In this document: piece after piece, positions 30,476 through 39,248 of the stretch
Numbering within the stretch: position 1 is the first letter of the stretch
Layout of the letters: every line of letters starts with the position of its first letter
From: Rhodobacteraceae bacterium Alg231-04
GTDB taxonomy: Bacteria > Pseudomonadota > Alphaproteobacteria > Rhodobacterales > Rhodobacteraceae
Direction of reading: 5' to 3'
Assembly (NCBI GenBank): GCA_900143635.1
Contig: FREY01000013.1
Coordinates: 1-64,000 of the forward strand
Length of the DNA: 64,000 bases
Position numbers and translations under genes: made by a program
The notes under the pieces: generated by a model
The model's database searches: none
Seen by the model: the letters and a program-made list of their open reading frames with translations, nothing else
Told to the model about the DNA's origin: nothing

Positions 30476-31824
30476 TATTCATCTTCTCCCTGTGAATCTT
30501 TGGCCTTGGGGACAAAGCCGTCGTGCCAATCGCGCATGTTATTCTTATGGGTTTCCGAATAGGCGCCCGGCTTCATGTTCTTGTCGTAAAAATCCAGATC
30601 CAGATGGTGCGCCTGCGCAAACAGGGTCAGCTGGATCGGGTCCACGGTTGCCGGGAATTTCCCATATGTTTCATAGATATACGTGCAGATGTCTTTGACG
30701 CACTGCACGCCCTCTGGGCTGGCCTGAACAGTGGCGGCGTCGAACTCATGGTTGGGGGCTGTGTGGGGCTTCAGCATGCCCTTTGCTTCCCAGTCGTCCA
30801 TGGTGATGGTCGCGCCTGCGATGGCGGCGTCCACGGCAGCACTCATGTCCGGATAGTTCGGCGGGCAAAACGCCTCGAACACGCCGGGGCGGCCAACAGG
30901 GATCGGGAAAGGATCGGTCTTGGACTGGATGAACTTGAAACCCAGACCGCGACACGCCGGGGTGCCGCCCAGAACCACGGTGGAGGAGAACCCGCCATAG
31001 ACCCAGCCGCCAATGCCGGTCGCCTGCATCGCCAGAGCAATCAGCTGCGACATGAAGGCGCCTTCGGCGAGCATACCATCGGACAGGATCTTCTCCAGCC
31101 GCGACAGGGTCATCACCTTCTTTTTGGAGAGAAAACCGCTGTCTGCCCATTTCTGGTTGCCACAGGGGCGCATGCCGTTGCGATCATCGACGATGAAGTA
31201 ACCACCGCCCTGCCCCGCATAGCGGCCAGCCTTGCTGTCACAGAGGTTCAGGATCAGCTTGATCATATCCTTGGTGACATCGATCACCGGCATGAACAGC
31301 GTGGTGCCCGGTTTGTTGGTCACCCACTGGTTGTGGGGCCAGACACCCGGCTCTTCGCCCGGCAGGTCCATACGGCCATCGTCGATCTTCTCGACGAATT
31401 TCTCGTAAAACCCGAGGATCTTTTCGCGGTCCGATTTATCCTCGTACTCGCGCATTTTGGTCATCTTGGCCTTGTCGGAATTGACGACATAGGTGCCATG
31501 ATCATTGGTGAAGAACAGACGCGCCCGGTGCGATCCCATCGCCGACGGATAGGGTTTGCCGATGGTTTTCACCATGCCGCCGGGCAACGTGGTTTCCGCC
31601 AGAATAGGACCGGTGGTTGCGGTGGCCGCAGAGACCAGCATCGCGGTCTCCAGATCGCTGAGCCCGATCGGTTCCTTGTCCGATTTGTAGGTAAAGGGGC
31701 CCGATTCCATCTCCATGCCCAACCCGAACCGGCGCGAGCGCCGCCCCATGATGGCGTCATACAGCGGGTATTCCCAGGCGGCTTCGGCCTGCGGCGGCAG
31801 ACCTTCGGGTTTTGTCTTGCTCAT
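30475..31824 (-). CDS. Large nitroreductase-like protein of unknown function
   Basis: A 449-residue protein not assigned to a named enzyme. The N-terminus, LYDAIMGRRSRRFG then GLSDLETAMLVSAATATTG, resembles the RRSxRxF and the following helix of the FMN-dependent nitroreductase fold. A second block, EGAFMSQLIALAMQATGIGGWVYGGF, resembles the mid-domain helix and loop of that fold. Length (449) is about twice a simple nitroreductase, with inserted segments rich in charged residues. The gene overlaps its neighbours on both sides (ATGA with the 75-residue gene; 1 base with the aldehyde dehydrogenase). It likely uses a flavin, but this is inferred from distant similarity only. Confidence 0.65.
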   Translation of the reverse strand: MSKTKPEGLPPQAEAAWEYPLYDAIMGRRSRRFGLGMEMESGPFTYKSDKEPIGLSDLETAMLVSAATATTGPILAETTLPGGMVKTIGKPYPSAMGSHRARLFFTNDHGTYVVNSDKAKMTKMREYEDKSDREKILGFYEKFVEKIDDGRMDLPGEEPGVWPHNQWVTNKPGTTLFMPVIDVTKDMIKLILNLCDSKAGRYAGQGGGYFIVDDRNGMRPCGNQKWADSGFLSKKKVMTLSRLEKILSDGMLAEGAFMSQLIALAMQATGIGGWVYGGFSSTVVLGGTPACRGLGFKFIQSKTDPFPIPVGRPGVFEAFCPPNYPDMSAAVDAAIAGATITMDDWEAKGMLKPHTAPNHEFDAATVQASPEGVQCVKDICTYIYETYGKFPATVDPIQLTLFAQAHHLDLDFYDKNMKPGAYSETHKNNMRDWHDGFVPKAKDSQGEDE

Positions 31825-32048
31825 TTGCCGGCCGCCTCTTTACGGGCCCCCATGAGCAATTTGAACAGGTAGCCCCAGGCGCCGGGCTTGCCCAGAACCA
31901 TGACCAGAATCTTGCGAAGGTCGGCGCTGGTCATGGTGGTCTCGGCTTCCCAGACCCCCATTTTCCCGGTCAGCACAATACCATCGTCTTTGAGGTCCAG
32001 CTTTTCCAGATCAAAGCCAAACTCGCCTGCTGCGCTTTCGATTTTCAT
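31821..32048 (-). CDS. Small conserved-context protein (75 residues)
   Basis: Encodes 75 residues beginning MKIESAAGEFGFDLEKLDLK, with a mixed beta start and a C-terminal helical, basic tail (ILVMVLGKPGAWGYLFKLLM, then GARKEAAGK). It has a strong start context (GGGAGGACGAC) and its stop overlaps the nitroreductase-like gene, so it is translated with it. No family is recognised. A hydrophobic segment around residues 48-65 could bind a membrane or a partner. Confidence 0.7.
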   Translation of the reverse strand: MKIESAAGEFGFDLEKLDLKDDGIVLTGKMGVWEAETTMTSADLRKILVMVLGKPGAWGYLFKLLMGARKEAAGK

Positions 32049-32070
32049 GTCGTCCTCCCACCCCTGAAAT

Positions 32071-32787
32071 TCAGGGAACCATCTTCCAGTATGCGTCTTT
32101 GCGGGCGATCAGCCCGTCGCGGATCTTGTAAAGATCCATGCCTTTGGCCTTGCGCCACTTGCCATCCGGCCCCTGAAATTCGACCCGGTAGGTCTGAATC
32201 ACGGTCTTGCCTTTGAACTTCCAAAGCGCGCGCGAGAATTTCGGACCACCCGGCATGGCAAAGCGCAGTTCCATCTCTTCCAGCGCCTCGCGCTTGCCGA
32301 AAATGTCCTTGCCGTTGGGCAGGTTCCACTGGAACGCGGGCGACAGGCATTCGCCGATGGCCTTGATGTCCTTGGACAGGAACGCTTCTTCGAATTTGGT
32401 GAAGAGCTTTTTGTAGTCCATTTCTGCGCCGGTATCGGCGCGCAGCTCTGTGCGGCGGATCTTTTCAGACCGCATAAGGTTGCGGTTCTGTTTAATCTTG
32501 GCGCCGTTGGACATGCGCGGCCGGTCGTCGCTGCGGGGTGTAGTGGCGGCGATCTGCTCTTCCTTGGCGGCCTCTTCGGCATCAAGGATCGTCAGGCCGG
32601 CCGGGCTGGTCGCAACTGGCTCAAGGCTCTCTGTTCGTGTGATGTCTTCGACGTCCATGCTGGACGGATTTTCCACAATACGCATTGTTAATCCCGGTTT
32701 TCCCGCTGCGGGCGATGCTGCACGGCGTCGGGCAACAGGCTTCTTGTCCGGCGTTGCCCGTGCCGAAGATTTGACTGTTTTTTCCAT
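32071..32787 (-). CDS. NTF2-like (SnoaL/ketosteroid isomerase fold) protein with long charged N-terminus
   Basis: A 238-residue protein in two parts. Residues about 1-118 are rich in Ala, Lys, Arg and Glu and look disordered (KSSARATPDKKPVARRRAAS). Residues about 122-238 are an NTF2-like cone: YKKLFTKFEEAFLSKDIKAI, CLSPAFQWNLPNG, EEMELRFAMPGG and KGMDLYKIRDGLIARKDAYW. Such domains act as lyases, isomerases, or binding scaffolds. It is 22 bp upstream of the 75-residue gene and is the first gene of the leftward operon, across a control region from the TRAP genes. Whether translation starts further inside, for example at M35, is not settled. Confidence 0.7.
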   Translation of the reverse strand: MEKTVKSSARATPDKKPVARRRAASPAAGKPGLTMRIVENPSSMDVEDITRTESLEPVATSPAGLTILDAEEAAKEEQIAATTPRSDDRPRMSNGAKIKQNRNLMRSEKIRRTELRADTGAEMDYKKLFTKFEEAFLSKDIKAIGECLSPAFQWNLPNGKDIFGKREALEEMELRFAMPGGPKFSRALWKFKGKTVIQTYRVEFQGPDGKWRKAKGMDLYKIRDGLIARKDAYWKMVP

Positions 32788-33104
32788 CGTGTTTCCCGGC
32801 TGAGGCCGATGCCCGAATGCCGCCTGCCCTGACCAGAATGAGTATTTTCAGGCAGGAACAGCGAATCCGGGGGGCGCGTTTCACAGATCGAAGCTAGCGG
32901 TTCATTACGCCACCCGTCAACTAAAAATGAACTAGGGTTCACTTTGCGCCTGCAGAAAGACAATTTTTTTTCTCATGAAATCCGTCGGATAGCGGGAAAA
33001 GGTGAATACGAATTCATTTAAGTTGACAGAAATTGCTTGTCTGGCTTACCGTTGTGGGGAACGTTCTTGCGAACAGCGAACGTCTTACAGGGAGGATACC
33101 ACCG
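32788..33104. promoter_or_regulatory. Divergent control region between NTF2-like and TRAP genes
   Basis: This 317-bp gap has several operator-like signals and no gene. A rightward promoter fits TTGACA at 33023-33028 with a poor -10 (TTACCG) after a 17-bp gap. A near-palindrome TGAATACGAATTCA (33003-33016) sits just upstream of it. Farther left, GTTCATT (32900-32906) and AATGAAC (32926-32932) form inverted arms. These would suit the TetR regulator encoded at 35933. A T-run at 32970 is also notable. Confidence 0.5.
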
Positions 33105-34091
33105 ATGAAATTCGCGACACTTGCGACAGCCGTCATGATTGCAGCCAGCACTGTTGCAGCCAACGCTAAAGAATTGCGCCTGAGCGCTGCACCGCCGCCG
33201 AACTCGCCCTGGGGTGCCGTAACCCAGAAGTTTGCCGACAAAGTTGCCGAACTGTCCGGTGGTGAGCTGACCGTCAAAGCCTACATGGGCTCCAAACTGG
33301 GCGGTGAACAGGATGTGGTCAAACAGATCGCCCGCGGTCGCATTGACATGGGTGTTGTTTCCGGCACCGCGATGTCGCAGCTCATCCCCGAATACAGCCT
33401 TCTCGCCTCGCCCTATGCGTTTGACAGCGCCGAGCAGTTCGACTGTGTCGCCGACAACCACCTGCTGACCACCTTCAACGATGAATTTGATGAGGCCGGT
33501 ATCAAAACCATTTCCTGGATGGAAGTTGGCTATCAGGTGATCTTTGGCCAGTCTGAAATCCGCACTCCCGCCGATCTGGCAGGCGTAAAGATCCGCACCG
33601 CGCCCTCCGCAACCGACACACGTTTCATCCAGATCGCTGGTGGCACCGCTGTTCCGCTGGCACCCAAGGATGCGGTTCCGGCGATGAAGGTCGGTCAGGT
33701 AACGGCAGCGACCCAGCTGTCCGTGTTTGGCGTGTTGACCGGCTATGCGGCTGTGGCGCCGCAAGTGACCCTGACCCGTCACCAGCATCAGGTTGGTGGT
33801 ATCGTCGTCTCCACGAAGACCTGGGATAAGCTGAGCGAGCAAGAGCAGGCCTGGATCAACGAAGCAGCCCCGATCTTCCTCGAACTGCGTGGCATGATCC
33901 GTGGTGCCGAAGCTCCGCTGCTTGAAAAAGCGGCCGGGAATGGCGCAACAATCATCGAGCTGACAGAAGAAGAACTGCAGCAGTGGAAAGACGTTGTTCC
34001 CTCTGCACAGGAAGCCATCCTGGAAGAGCTTGGCCCCAAGGCTGCTGCCAAATGGGAAGAGATCCAGGCTGCTAAAGCTGCCTGTTCTTAA
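33105..34091 (+). CDS. TRAP transporter solute-binding protein (DctP-type)
   Basis: A 328-residue secreted binding protein. The start at 33105 is preferred: GGGAGGATACCACCG precedes it and it opens a signal peptide (MKFATLATAVMIAASTVAA). Family features include LRLSAAPPPNSPWGAVTQKFA, GGEQDVVKQIARGRIDMG, and the ligand-pocket block DLAGVKIRTAPSATDTRF; an arginine in KIRTAP usually binds the substrate carboxylate. It is followed within 9 bp by the small membrane subunit. Substrate is unknown; DctP members mostly carry organic acids, and the neighbouring catabolic genes suggest a compound processed through an aldehyde. Confidence 0.92.
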   Translation: MKFATLATAVMIAASTVAANAKELRLSAAPPPNSPWGAVTQKFADKVAELSGGELTVKAYMGSKLGGEQDVVKQIARGRIDMGVVSGTAMSQLIPEYSLLASPYAFDSAEQFDCVADNHLLTTFNDEFDEAGIKTISWMEVGYQVIFGQSEIRTPADLAGVKIRTAPSATDTRFIQIAGGTAVPLAPKDAVPAMKVGQVTAATQLSVFGVLTGYAAVAPQVTLTRHQHQVGGIVVSTKTWDKLSEQEQAWINEAAPIFLELRGMIRGAEAPLLEKAAGNGATIIELTEEELQQWKDVVPSAQEAILEELGPKAAAKWEEIQAAKAACS

Positions 34092-34100
34092 GGTCCCGGC

Positions 34101-34595
34101 ATGCTTTCCGGTATCCTGAAAGGGCTCAAACTGACCGAGTCCATCGTTGCAACGGCCGCTTACGCGGTCGTTTCAGCGCTTTTAATGATTGATATTGTGG
34201 GGCGGGAAGTATTTGGCCTAGCCATTCTCGGCCTGCAACAAGTCGCTGTCTACGCCGCCATTGTTGCGGGTTTTCTCGGGCTCACCCTGGCGACTTCGGA
34301 CTCGGCGCATTTGCGGCCTGAGTTCATGGATTTTGTCGCCGGCAGACGTATGGAGCGCCATGTGGCGCGTCTGGGTGATTTTATTTCTGCCTTTTTCTTT
34401 TTTGCGGCCGCCTATGTGGCCTGGACATTTGTTGCGATCTCCATGGAAAGCGGAGACCGCGCGCCGGTTCTCTACTTCAAGATCTGGCCCCTTCAGCTGG
34501 TCCTGCCCTTCGCCTTTGCCTCTTCTGCGGTGAAACATCTGATCTTTGGCCTGAGACCCGATCTCAAGGTCTATTCTGACAAGCCGACGGGGTAA
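34101..34595 (+). CDS. TRAP transporter small membrane subunit (DctQ-type)
   Basis: A 164-residue protein with four predicted membrane segments (for example ESIVATAAYAVVSALLMIDI and QQVAVYAAIVAGFLGLTLA), as in DctQ subunits. It carries the DctQ-like GREVFGLAI and LRPEFMDFVAGR. It lies between the binding protein and the large subunit with 9- and 2-bp spacers, giving the standard P-Q-M order. It partners with the large subunit to form the ion-coupled importer. Confidence 0.9.
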   Translation: MLSGILKGLKLTESIVATAAYAVVSALLMIDIVGREVFGLAILGLQQVAVYAAIVAGFLGLTLATSDSAHLRPEFMDFVAGRRMERHVARLGDFISAFFFFAAAYVAWTFVAISMESGDRAPVLYFKIWPLQLVLPFAFASSAVKHLIFGLRPDLKVYSDKPTG

Positions 34596-34597
34596 TC

Positions 34598-35857
34598 ATG
34601 GCTGGAGTATTTCTGCTACTATTCATTCTGGGCCTGCTTGCGCTGCGCCAGAATATCATCGTCATCCTGCTTGCCTCGGCGGCCTATGTGCATCTGGTCT
34701 GGGGCGATGGCTACCTAGAATACCTTGCCGAAGACATCTGGATCAGCCTCGACAACGCGATCCTGCTGGCTATTCCGATGTTCCTGCTGGCGGGCAGCAT
34801 CATGACCCGTGGTTCCATTGCCCGGCGCCTTATTGACCTTGCAATCAGTGTCACCAAAACAATTCCCGGCGGCCTTGCCGTGGCAACGATCCTGTCGTGT
34901 GCGATCTTCGCGGCGATCTCAGGCTCGTCCCCGGTGACGCTGCTGGCGGTAGGAACCATCCTTTATCCGGCTTTGCTGGAGAACGGCTATGAAAAGCGTT
35001 TCGCCCTTGGGGCGCTGACATCTGGCGGCACCCTCGGGATCATCATCCCGCCGTCCATTCCGCTGATCCTTTATGGTATCGTCACCGAAAACTCGATCGC
35101 TGATCTGTTCATCGCCGGCATCATTCCCGGCCTGATGATCGCAGGCGTTCTGGCGTTCTATTCCTATTGGAAAAACCGGGACATGGAACCGCAGAAATTC
35201 GACCTTGGCGAGTTTCTTGTCGCTCTGAAGCGGGGCGGATGGTCGGCGATGCTGCCGGTGATCCTGCTGGGTGGGATCTATTCCGGCTATTTCTCCGCAA
35301 CTGAGGCAGCCGCGGTGGCGCTGGTCTATGCATTGTTCGTGGAAATCTGCATTCACCGCGAGCTGAAGCTGATCGACTTCTTCCACACTGCCGTCGACAC
35401 AGCCAAGCTGCTTGGGATGTTGTTTCCGATCATCGCCGTCGCGCTCAGCCTCAAGACCATCCTCACAATTGAGGAGGTGCCGGACAATCTGGCCCTTTGG
35501 ATCACCGAAGTCACCTCCAGCAAAATCGCCTTCTTGCTGGCAGTGAACATGCTGCTTCTGATTGTTGGTTGTCTGTTTGATGTCATGTCGGCAATTCTGA
35601 TCCTGGCACCATTGTTGATGGTTCCGGCGGCAGCCTACGGCGTCAATCCGATCCACTTTGGTGTGATCATGGTTATCAACCTCGAAATCGGGTTCCTGAC
35701 CCCGCCGTTGGGTTTGAACCTGATCGTGGCGATGACCGCGTTTCGGGAGAATTTCGTGGAAATTTGCAAGGCGGTCCTGCCGTTCATTGCCTTGATCCTT
35801 GGTGTTCTGATGGTGGTGACCTTTGTTCCGCAAACAGCTTTGCTATTTGTAGACTAA
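34598..35857 (+). CDS. TRAP transporter large membrane subunit (DctM-type)
   Basis: A 419-residue protein with about 11-12 membrane helices that forms the sodium-driven translocation path. Family hallmarks: AIPMFLLAGSIMTRGSIARRLI near the N-terminal third, AAISGSSPVTLLAVGTI, and the glycine/proline-rich GTLGIIIPPSIPLILYG; NLEIGFLTPPLGLNLIVA near the end is the second conserved loop. It is immediately after the small subunit. The next gene is the TetR regulator 75 bp on, behind a hairpin. Confidence 0.95.
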   Translation: MAGVFLLLFILGLLALRQNIIVILLASAAYVHLVWGDGYLEYLAEDIWISLDNAILLAIPMFLLAGSIMTRGSIARRLIDLAISVTKTIPGGLAVATILSCAIFAAISGSSPVTLLAVGTILYPALLENGYEKRFALGALTSGGTLGIIIPPSIPLILYGIVTENSIADLFIAGIIPGLMIAGVLAFYSYWKNRDMEPQKFDLGEFLVALKRGGWSAMLPVILLGGIYSGYFSATEAAAVALVYALFVEICIHRELKLIDFFHTAVDTAKLLGMLFPIIAVALSLKTILTIEEVPDNLALWITEVTSSKIAFLLAVNMLLLIVGCLFDVMSAILILAPLLMVPAAAYGVNPIHFGVIMVINLEIGFLTPPLGLNLIVAMTAFRENFVEICKAVLPFIALILGVLMVVTFVPQTALLFVD

Positions 35858-35872
35858 CCCTGTTTCGGATAT

Positions 35873-35909
35873 TGGCATCCAGCCGCCGGGTTCTGACGGT
35901 TGGGTGCCA
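35873..35909. terminator. Hairpin between TRAP and TetR genes
   Basis: Arms TGGCATCCAGCCG (35873-35885) and CGGTTGGGTGCCA (35897-35909) pair over 13 positions with two G-T pairs and an 11-base loop, 16 bp after the dctM-type stop. No T-run follows. It may reduce read-through into tetR or be a regulatory site for it. Confidence 0.45.
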
Positions 35910-35932
35910 GACATCAAAAGGATGTTCACCAT

Positions 35933-36589
35933 ATGGATTTGAGCAGCTTCGCCATTGATGACGACATTCCCGGAGTATTGCCTGCGCGCCAGAAGCGCAG
36001 TCTGGCTATCCGTAATAATTACCTCTTTGCCGGCTGCGAACTGCTGAATGAAATGCGGTTCAGCGATCTGCGCATTCCGCATCTGGCCCAGAAATGCGGC
36101 GCCTCGGTGGGCAGTTTCTATACGCGTTTTGAGGATAAAGATTCATACTTCCGCGCCCTTCGATCCGCGACGATGAACGCTTGCAACGCCGAGATAGGAT
36201 CACGGGTAGCGATCGATCAGCTCTATGAGATGGAGCCGGGTGAAGCATTGGACGAATTGGTGGACCTGATGGCCGATATGTTTGTCGGCCCGGTGCGCGG
36301 GATCCTGCGGGAATCCCTGCTGCGCATTCTGGAACCGGATGAGCCCTGGGCACCGATGCGCGACAGCGCCCGCGAGATCATGCGCAACTATCGCAAAGCC
36401 TATGCCCATAGTTTTCCGGAAATGGACGAAGAGGAAGCAAAGGTCAGGCTGAGTTTCTGTTTTCAGCTTATCGTCGGTGCACTGCAAAACGATCTGGTGA
36501 ACGGCTATCATGTTTTTTCCACCCGCGACGAAACCCTGCGCAATGGTCTGAAAGAAGCGGTGCGTAGCTATATGCGGTTGCCGATCTAA
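35933..36589 (+). CDS. TetR/AcrR-family transcriptional regulator
   Basis: A 218-residue regulator; start at 35933 follows AAAAGGATG. The DNA-binding domain (residues about 20-75) has the TetR helix-turn-helix: AIRNNYLFAGCELLNEMRFS, LRIPHLAQKCGASVGSFYTR, FEDKDSYFRALR. The rest is an all-helical ligand domain. It lies at the end of the TRAP operon, on the same strand, and probably represses the divergent TRAP and NTF2-like operons via sites in 32788-33104. It is convergent with the RTX gene 11 bp away. Confidence 0.93.
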   Translation: MDLSSFAIDDDIPGVLPARQKRSLAIRNNYLFAGCELLNEMRFSDLRIPHLAQKCGASVGSFYTRFEDKDSYFRALRSATMNACNAEIGSRVAIDQLYEMEPGEALDELVDLMADMFVGPVRGILRESLLRILEPDEPWAPMRDSAREIMRNYRKAYAHSFPEMDEEEAKVRLSFCFQLIVGALQNDLVNGYHVFSTRDETLRNGLKEAVRSYMRLPI

Positions 36590-36599
36590 CAGACTGTTG

Positions 36600-39104
36600 T
36601 CAAAAGACAAAATCGCTAGATGACAGGCTGTCAGAATGCATGTCTTCCAGCAGGATTGTCCCGCCTTCGGTGGTAAGCAGCACAACTGCCCCAATGTTCT
36701 GGATAACGACTTCGGAAAGATCTATGGCCAGCGCGCTGAGGTCGATCAGGTCCGCGCCGCTTGTGAAATCCGTGACCCGGTCGCTGCCATGTTGCGCTGA
36801 AAAGACAAAGACATCCGCGCCACTGCCGCCGGTCAGGATGTCATTTCCGGATCCGCCGCTCAAAACATCGGCGCCGCTGCCGCCCTCCAGACTGTCTTCT
36901 CCGGTGCCGCCAATCAGAAAATCCAATCCGTTGTTACCCGACAGGGCATCGTCACCCTCGCCGCCGTACATCTTGTCTTTTCCATGGCCTCCGTACAGGC
37001 TGTCATGCCCGGTATTACCCCTCAGTATGTCGTTGGCATTGCCCCCGCGCAGCGCATCATCCCCGTCTCCGCCGTGCAGGACATCCCTGTGGCGTCCGCC
37101 ATATAAGCTGTCGTCCCCGGCGCCGCCGTTCAACCGGTCCAGACCGTCCCCGCCTTTCAGAAGATCCGCACCATCACCCCCAAAAAGACTGTCTCGGCCG
37201 CGGTTTCCATAGAGCTGATCCGCGCCCTGTTCTCCGAACAGCAAGTCGTTGCCGTTCTTTGCCAGCAGCCGATCATTACCCCAACCGCCCTCCAGCGTGT
37301 CCAGCCCGCCGTCACCGGATAGGGTGTCATCCCCCAGCCCGCCCTGCAGGCTGTCCAGCCCATTGCCGCCGTTGATACTGTCAGCGCCGTAGCCGCCCAG
37401 CAATGTATCCCAGCCGTCACCGCCCAGCAGAGTGTCATTGCCCGCACCACCGCTGAGAACATCTGCGCCGCCTGCTCCGGTTATGACATCGTCTCCGTCC
37501 AGCCCGTCAATGGCATCCGTGCCAGAGGTTCCGGTCAACATATCCGCCTCCACTGTGCCAAAATGCCAGTCGCCGGTTTCGCTGATGCCGGGCCGCCAGT
37601 GGTGGGCGCCCTGAAAACCCGCAGGCCAGATGTCAGCAATCGTCAGGCTGCTGCCGTCGGATGTTTCAATCCTAATAGTTGTATCCTGAAAAGTAAGGAT
37701 AATACCTCCGCTCAATGCGGTGGCCTCCAGTTGCCCGACAGACCGCAGTGCGGCAAAGGCCGAAAGATCCAGCCGGTCGTTGCCGGGGTCAAAATCGGTG
37801 ATCTCGATCAGGGCCTGCCCCTCATCCGGACCGATCACAAATGTATCGCGACCGCTGCCGCCGGTCAGCACGCCGCTGGCATCGGCGGCCAGCGTGTCAT
37901 CCCCGGCCCCTCCGATCACCGTATCCCCGCCAGCCCCCGCCAGCAGAACATCATCTCCGGCGCTTCCAAGCAGGGTTTCCACCGCACTGCTGCCGATTGT
38001 CGACAGGCCAAGATCCGCGAGATCCAGTGCATAATGGGCGATGCCCTGGCTGCCCTCTGCGGCCACATAAACATTCAGCGAAGCCCCGAGGACAACTGAG
38101 TTTATGGCGGTGACATTTTCCAAGCCACCGCCGTTTTGGTTGGGCAGGCTGACCGCATGCAGCAGGCGTCCATCCGGCAGCAGTTGAAACAGGCTGAGCC
38201 CGTCATTGGCACCAGCTGCAAGGACAAATGTGTGGCCCATGGCCGTGACCACGTCTACGGCCTGCACCCCGCCGAACCGCGTGTGCAGGGTATCGGTCAG
38301 GTGGTCGTGCAGGATCAGGCTACCATCAGCCGCAGCCTCAATAAGGCTGAGACTGCTGCTGTTGGGCGAGGCAAGCACCACCCAGGTCGTCCCAAAGGCG
38401 GAAAATGTGCTCAAATTTCCGGGGCCGGATACAGAAAGCCCCTCTGCCGCGGTCAGGCTTCCCGCTGGCTGCAAAGAGCCCTGATCCTCATCTATCACAT
38501 AACTGGTGATCCCGCCGACGGCGCCGTCTGCAACAAGAAGAAGCTGCGCCGTCCCCCGTGTCGCGACCACCATATCACTGGCTGCAAGATGGGTGAAATC
38601 AGCCGAAGACCCGGTGAGCTGGATCTGCTGCATTGCACCGTTTTCCGGGTCCACGTCCCAGGCCTCGATTGCACCGGTCAAGGCCGAGATCGTGTAAAGC
38701 GCGCTGGTCCCGCCGGTAAGGTCGGCAACCGCAACTTCGCTGAAACCACCAGCCTCTGCACCGGGCAAACTGCCACCGGTTAAGGTGGAGAAGGTCCCGT
38801 CTGCGGCGGCGGTGTGAAAGGTCAACTGGCTGCTTGCGGTGTCCTCCAGTACAAACCATGCGTCCGGACCTGATCCCTGTACGCAAAGCGAACCGGAGAA
38901 GAGCGTGGCGTTCCCATGGTATTGAAAATCCGTGAAAACACCCTCGCCTGAAGTGTCGAGTTCAAACAGGCTCAGCCCGCCATTTTGGCCGTTAGAGGCA
39001 CATAACAGAACGCCCGCATCGGTCTCAATAATCTCAAGATCGCGAATATCAGTGTCAAACGGCTGGCTTCCCGTTTGAAAGATCCCCTGGAATAGCACCT
39101 GCAT
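36600..39104 (-). CDS. RTX calcium-binding secreted protein with propeller-like N-terminus
   Basis: An 834-residue protein. The start at 39104 follows GGGAGCAG; a longer frame upstream has no ribosome-binding site. Residues about 1-390 carry repeating units like SGPDAWFVLED and HTFVLAAGANDGLSLFQLLPDG, resembling a lactonase-type beta-propeller. Around 410-450 a short RTX group appears, then at 534-768 come 26 tandem nonapeptides of the GGxGxDxLx type. The C-terminus ends SDSLSSSDFVF, as in type I secretion signals; there is no N-terminal signal peptide. Calcium binding on leaving the cell should fold the roll. No type I secretion genes are adjacent. It is convergent with tetR. Confidence 0.9.
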   Translation of the reverse strand: MQVLFQGIFQTGSQPFDTDIRDLEIIETDAGVLLCASNGQNGGLSLFELDTSGEGVFTDFQYHGNATLFSGSLCVQGSGPDAWFVLEDTASSQLTFHTAAADGTFSTLTGGSLPGAEAGGFSEVAVADLTGGTSALYTISALTGAIEAWDVDPENGAMQQIQLTGSSADFTHLAASDMVVATRGTAQLLLVADGAVGGITSYVIDEDQGSLQPAGSLTAAEGLSVSGPGNLSTFSAFGTTWVVLASPNSSSLSLIEAAADGSLILHDHLTDTLHTRFGGVQAVDVVTAMGHTFVLAAGANDGLSLFQLLPDGRLLHAVSLPNQNGGGLENVTAINSVVLGASLNVYVAAEGSQGIAHYALDLADLGLSTIGSSAVETLLGSAGDDVLLAGAGGDTVIGGAGDDTLAADASGVLTGGSGRDTFVIGPDEGQALIEITDFDPGNDRLDLSAFAALRSVGQLEATALSGGIILTFQDTTIRIETSDGSSLTIADIWPAGFQGAHHWRPGISETGDWHFGTVEADMLTGTSGTDAIDGLDGDDVITGAGGADVLSGGAGNDTLLGGDGWDTLLGGYGADSINGGNGLDSLQGGLGDDTLSGDGGLDTLEGGWGNDRLLAKNGNDLLFGEQGADQLYGNRGRDSLFGGDGADLLKGGDGLDRLNGGAGDDSLYGGRHRDVLHGGDGDDALRGGNANDILRGNTGHDSLYGGHGKDKMYGGEGDDALSGNNGLDFLIGGTGEDSLEGGSGADVLSGGSGNDILTGGSGADVFVFSAQHGSDRVTDFTSGADLIDLSALAIDLSEVVIQNIGAVVLLTTEGGTILLEDMHSDSLSSSDFVF
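36801..37505 (-). repeat. 26 tandem RTX nonapeptide repeats (27-bp units)
   Basis: The coding repeat spans residues about 534-768 of the RTX protein. Units keep G-G-x-G-x-D-x-L-x with a few exceptions that lose the first glycine or the central glycine (GGRHRDVLH, AKNGNDLLF, GGNANDILR). DNA identity between units is only partial, so the array is old rather than freshly expanded. Confidence 0.9.
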
Positions 39105-39248
39105 GATCTGCTCCCACTCGTTATACCTCGGGCAGGATGAACCGGTGCTTTGTCCGCCTAAGACCGAAAAAAAGGCAGCAAAGAGGAGATTGTTTTCATA
39201 TTGAAGACAATACGCGGGGCTTTTGTTCGTGTTGCGTGCACAACGCGC

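Noticed and set aside
30523-31872. A 449-codon open frame opposite the nitroreductase-like gene
   Set aside because: The sense gene fits the operon with overlaps on both sides, while the antisense translation shows no domain and runs through the start of the 75-residue gene.
28257-36589. TauE-like permease plus TRAP importer and aldehyde dehydrogenase as a sulfonate degradation pathway
   Set aside because: None of the known desulfonating enzymes (Xsc, SuyAB, CuyA or similar) is present, and TauE-family cargo is broad.
36801-37505. Regular 27-bp periodic repeats that could suggest a CRISPR-like array
   Set aside because: The period is the nonapeptide coding unit of an RTX protein, there are no spacers, and unit DNA identity is only partial.
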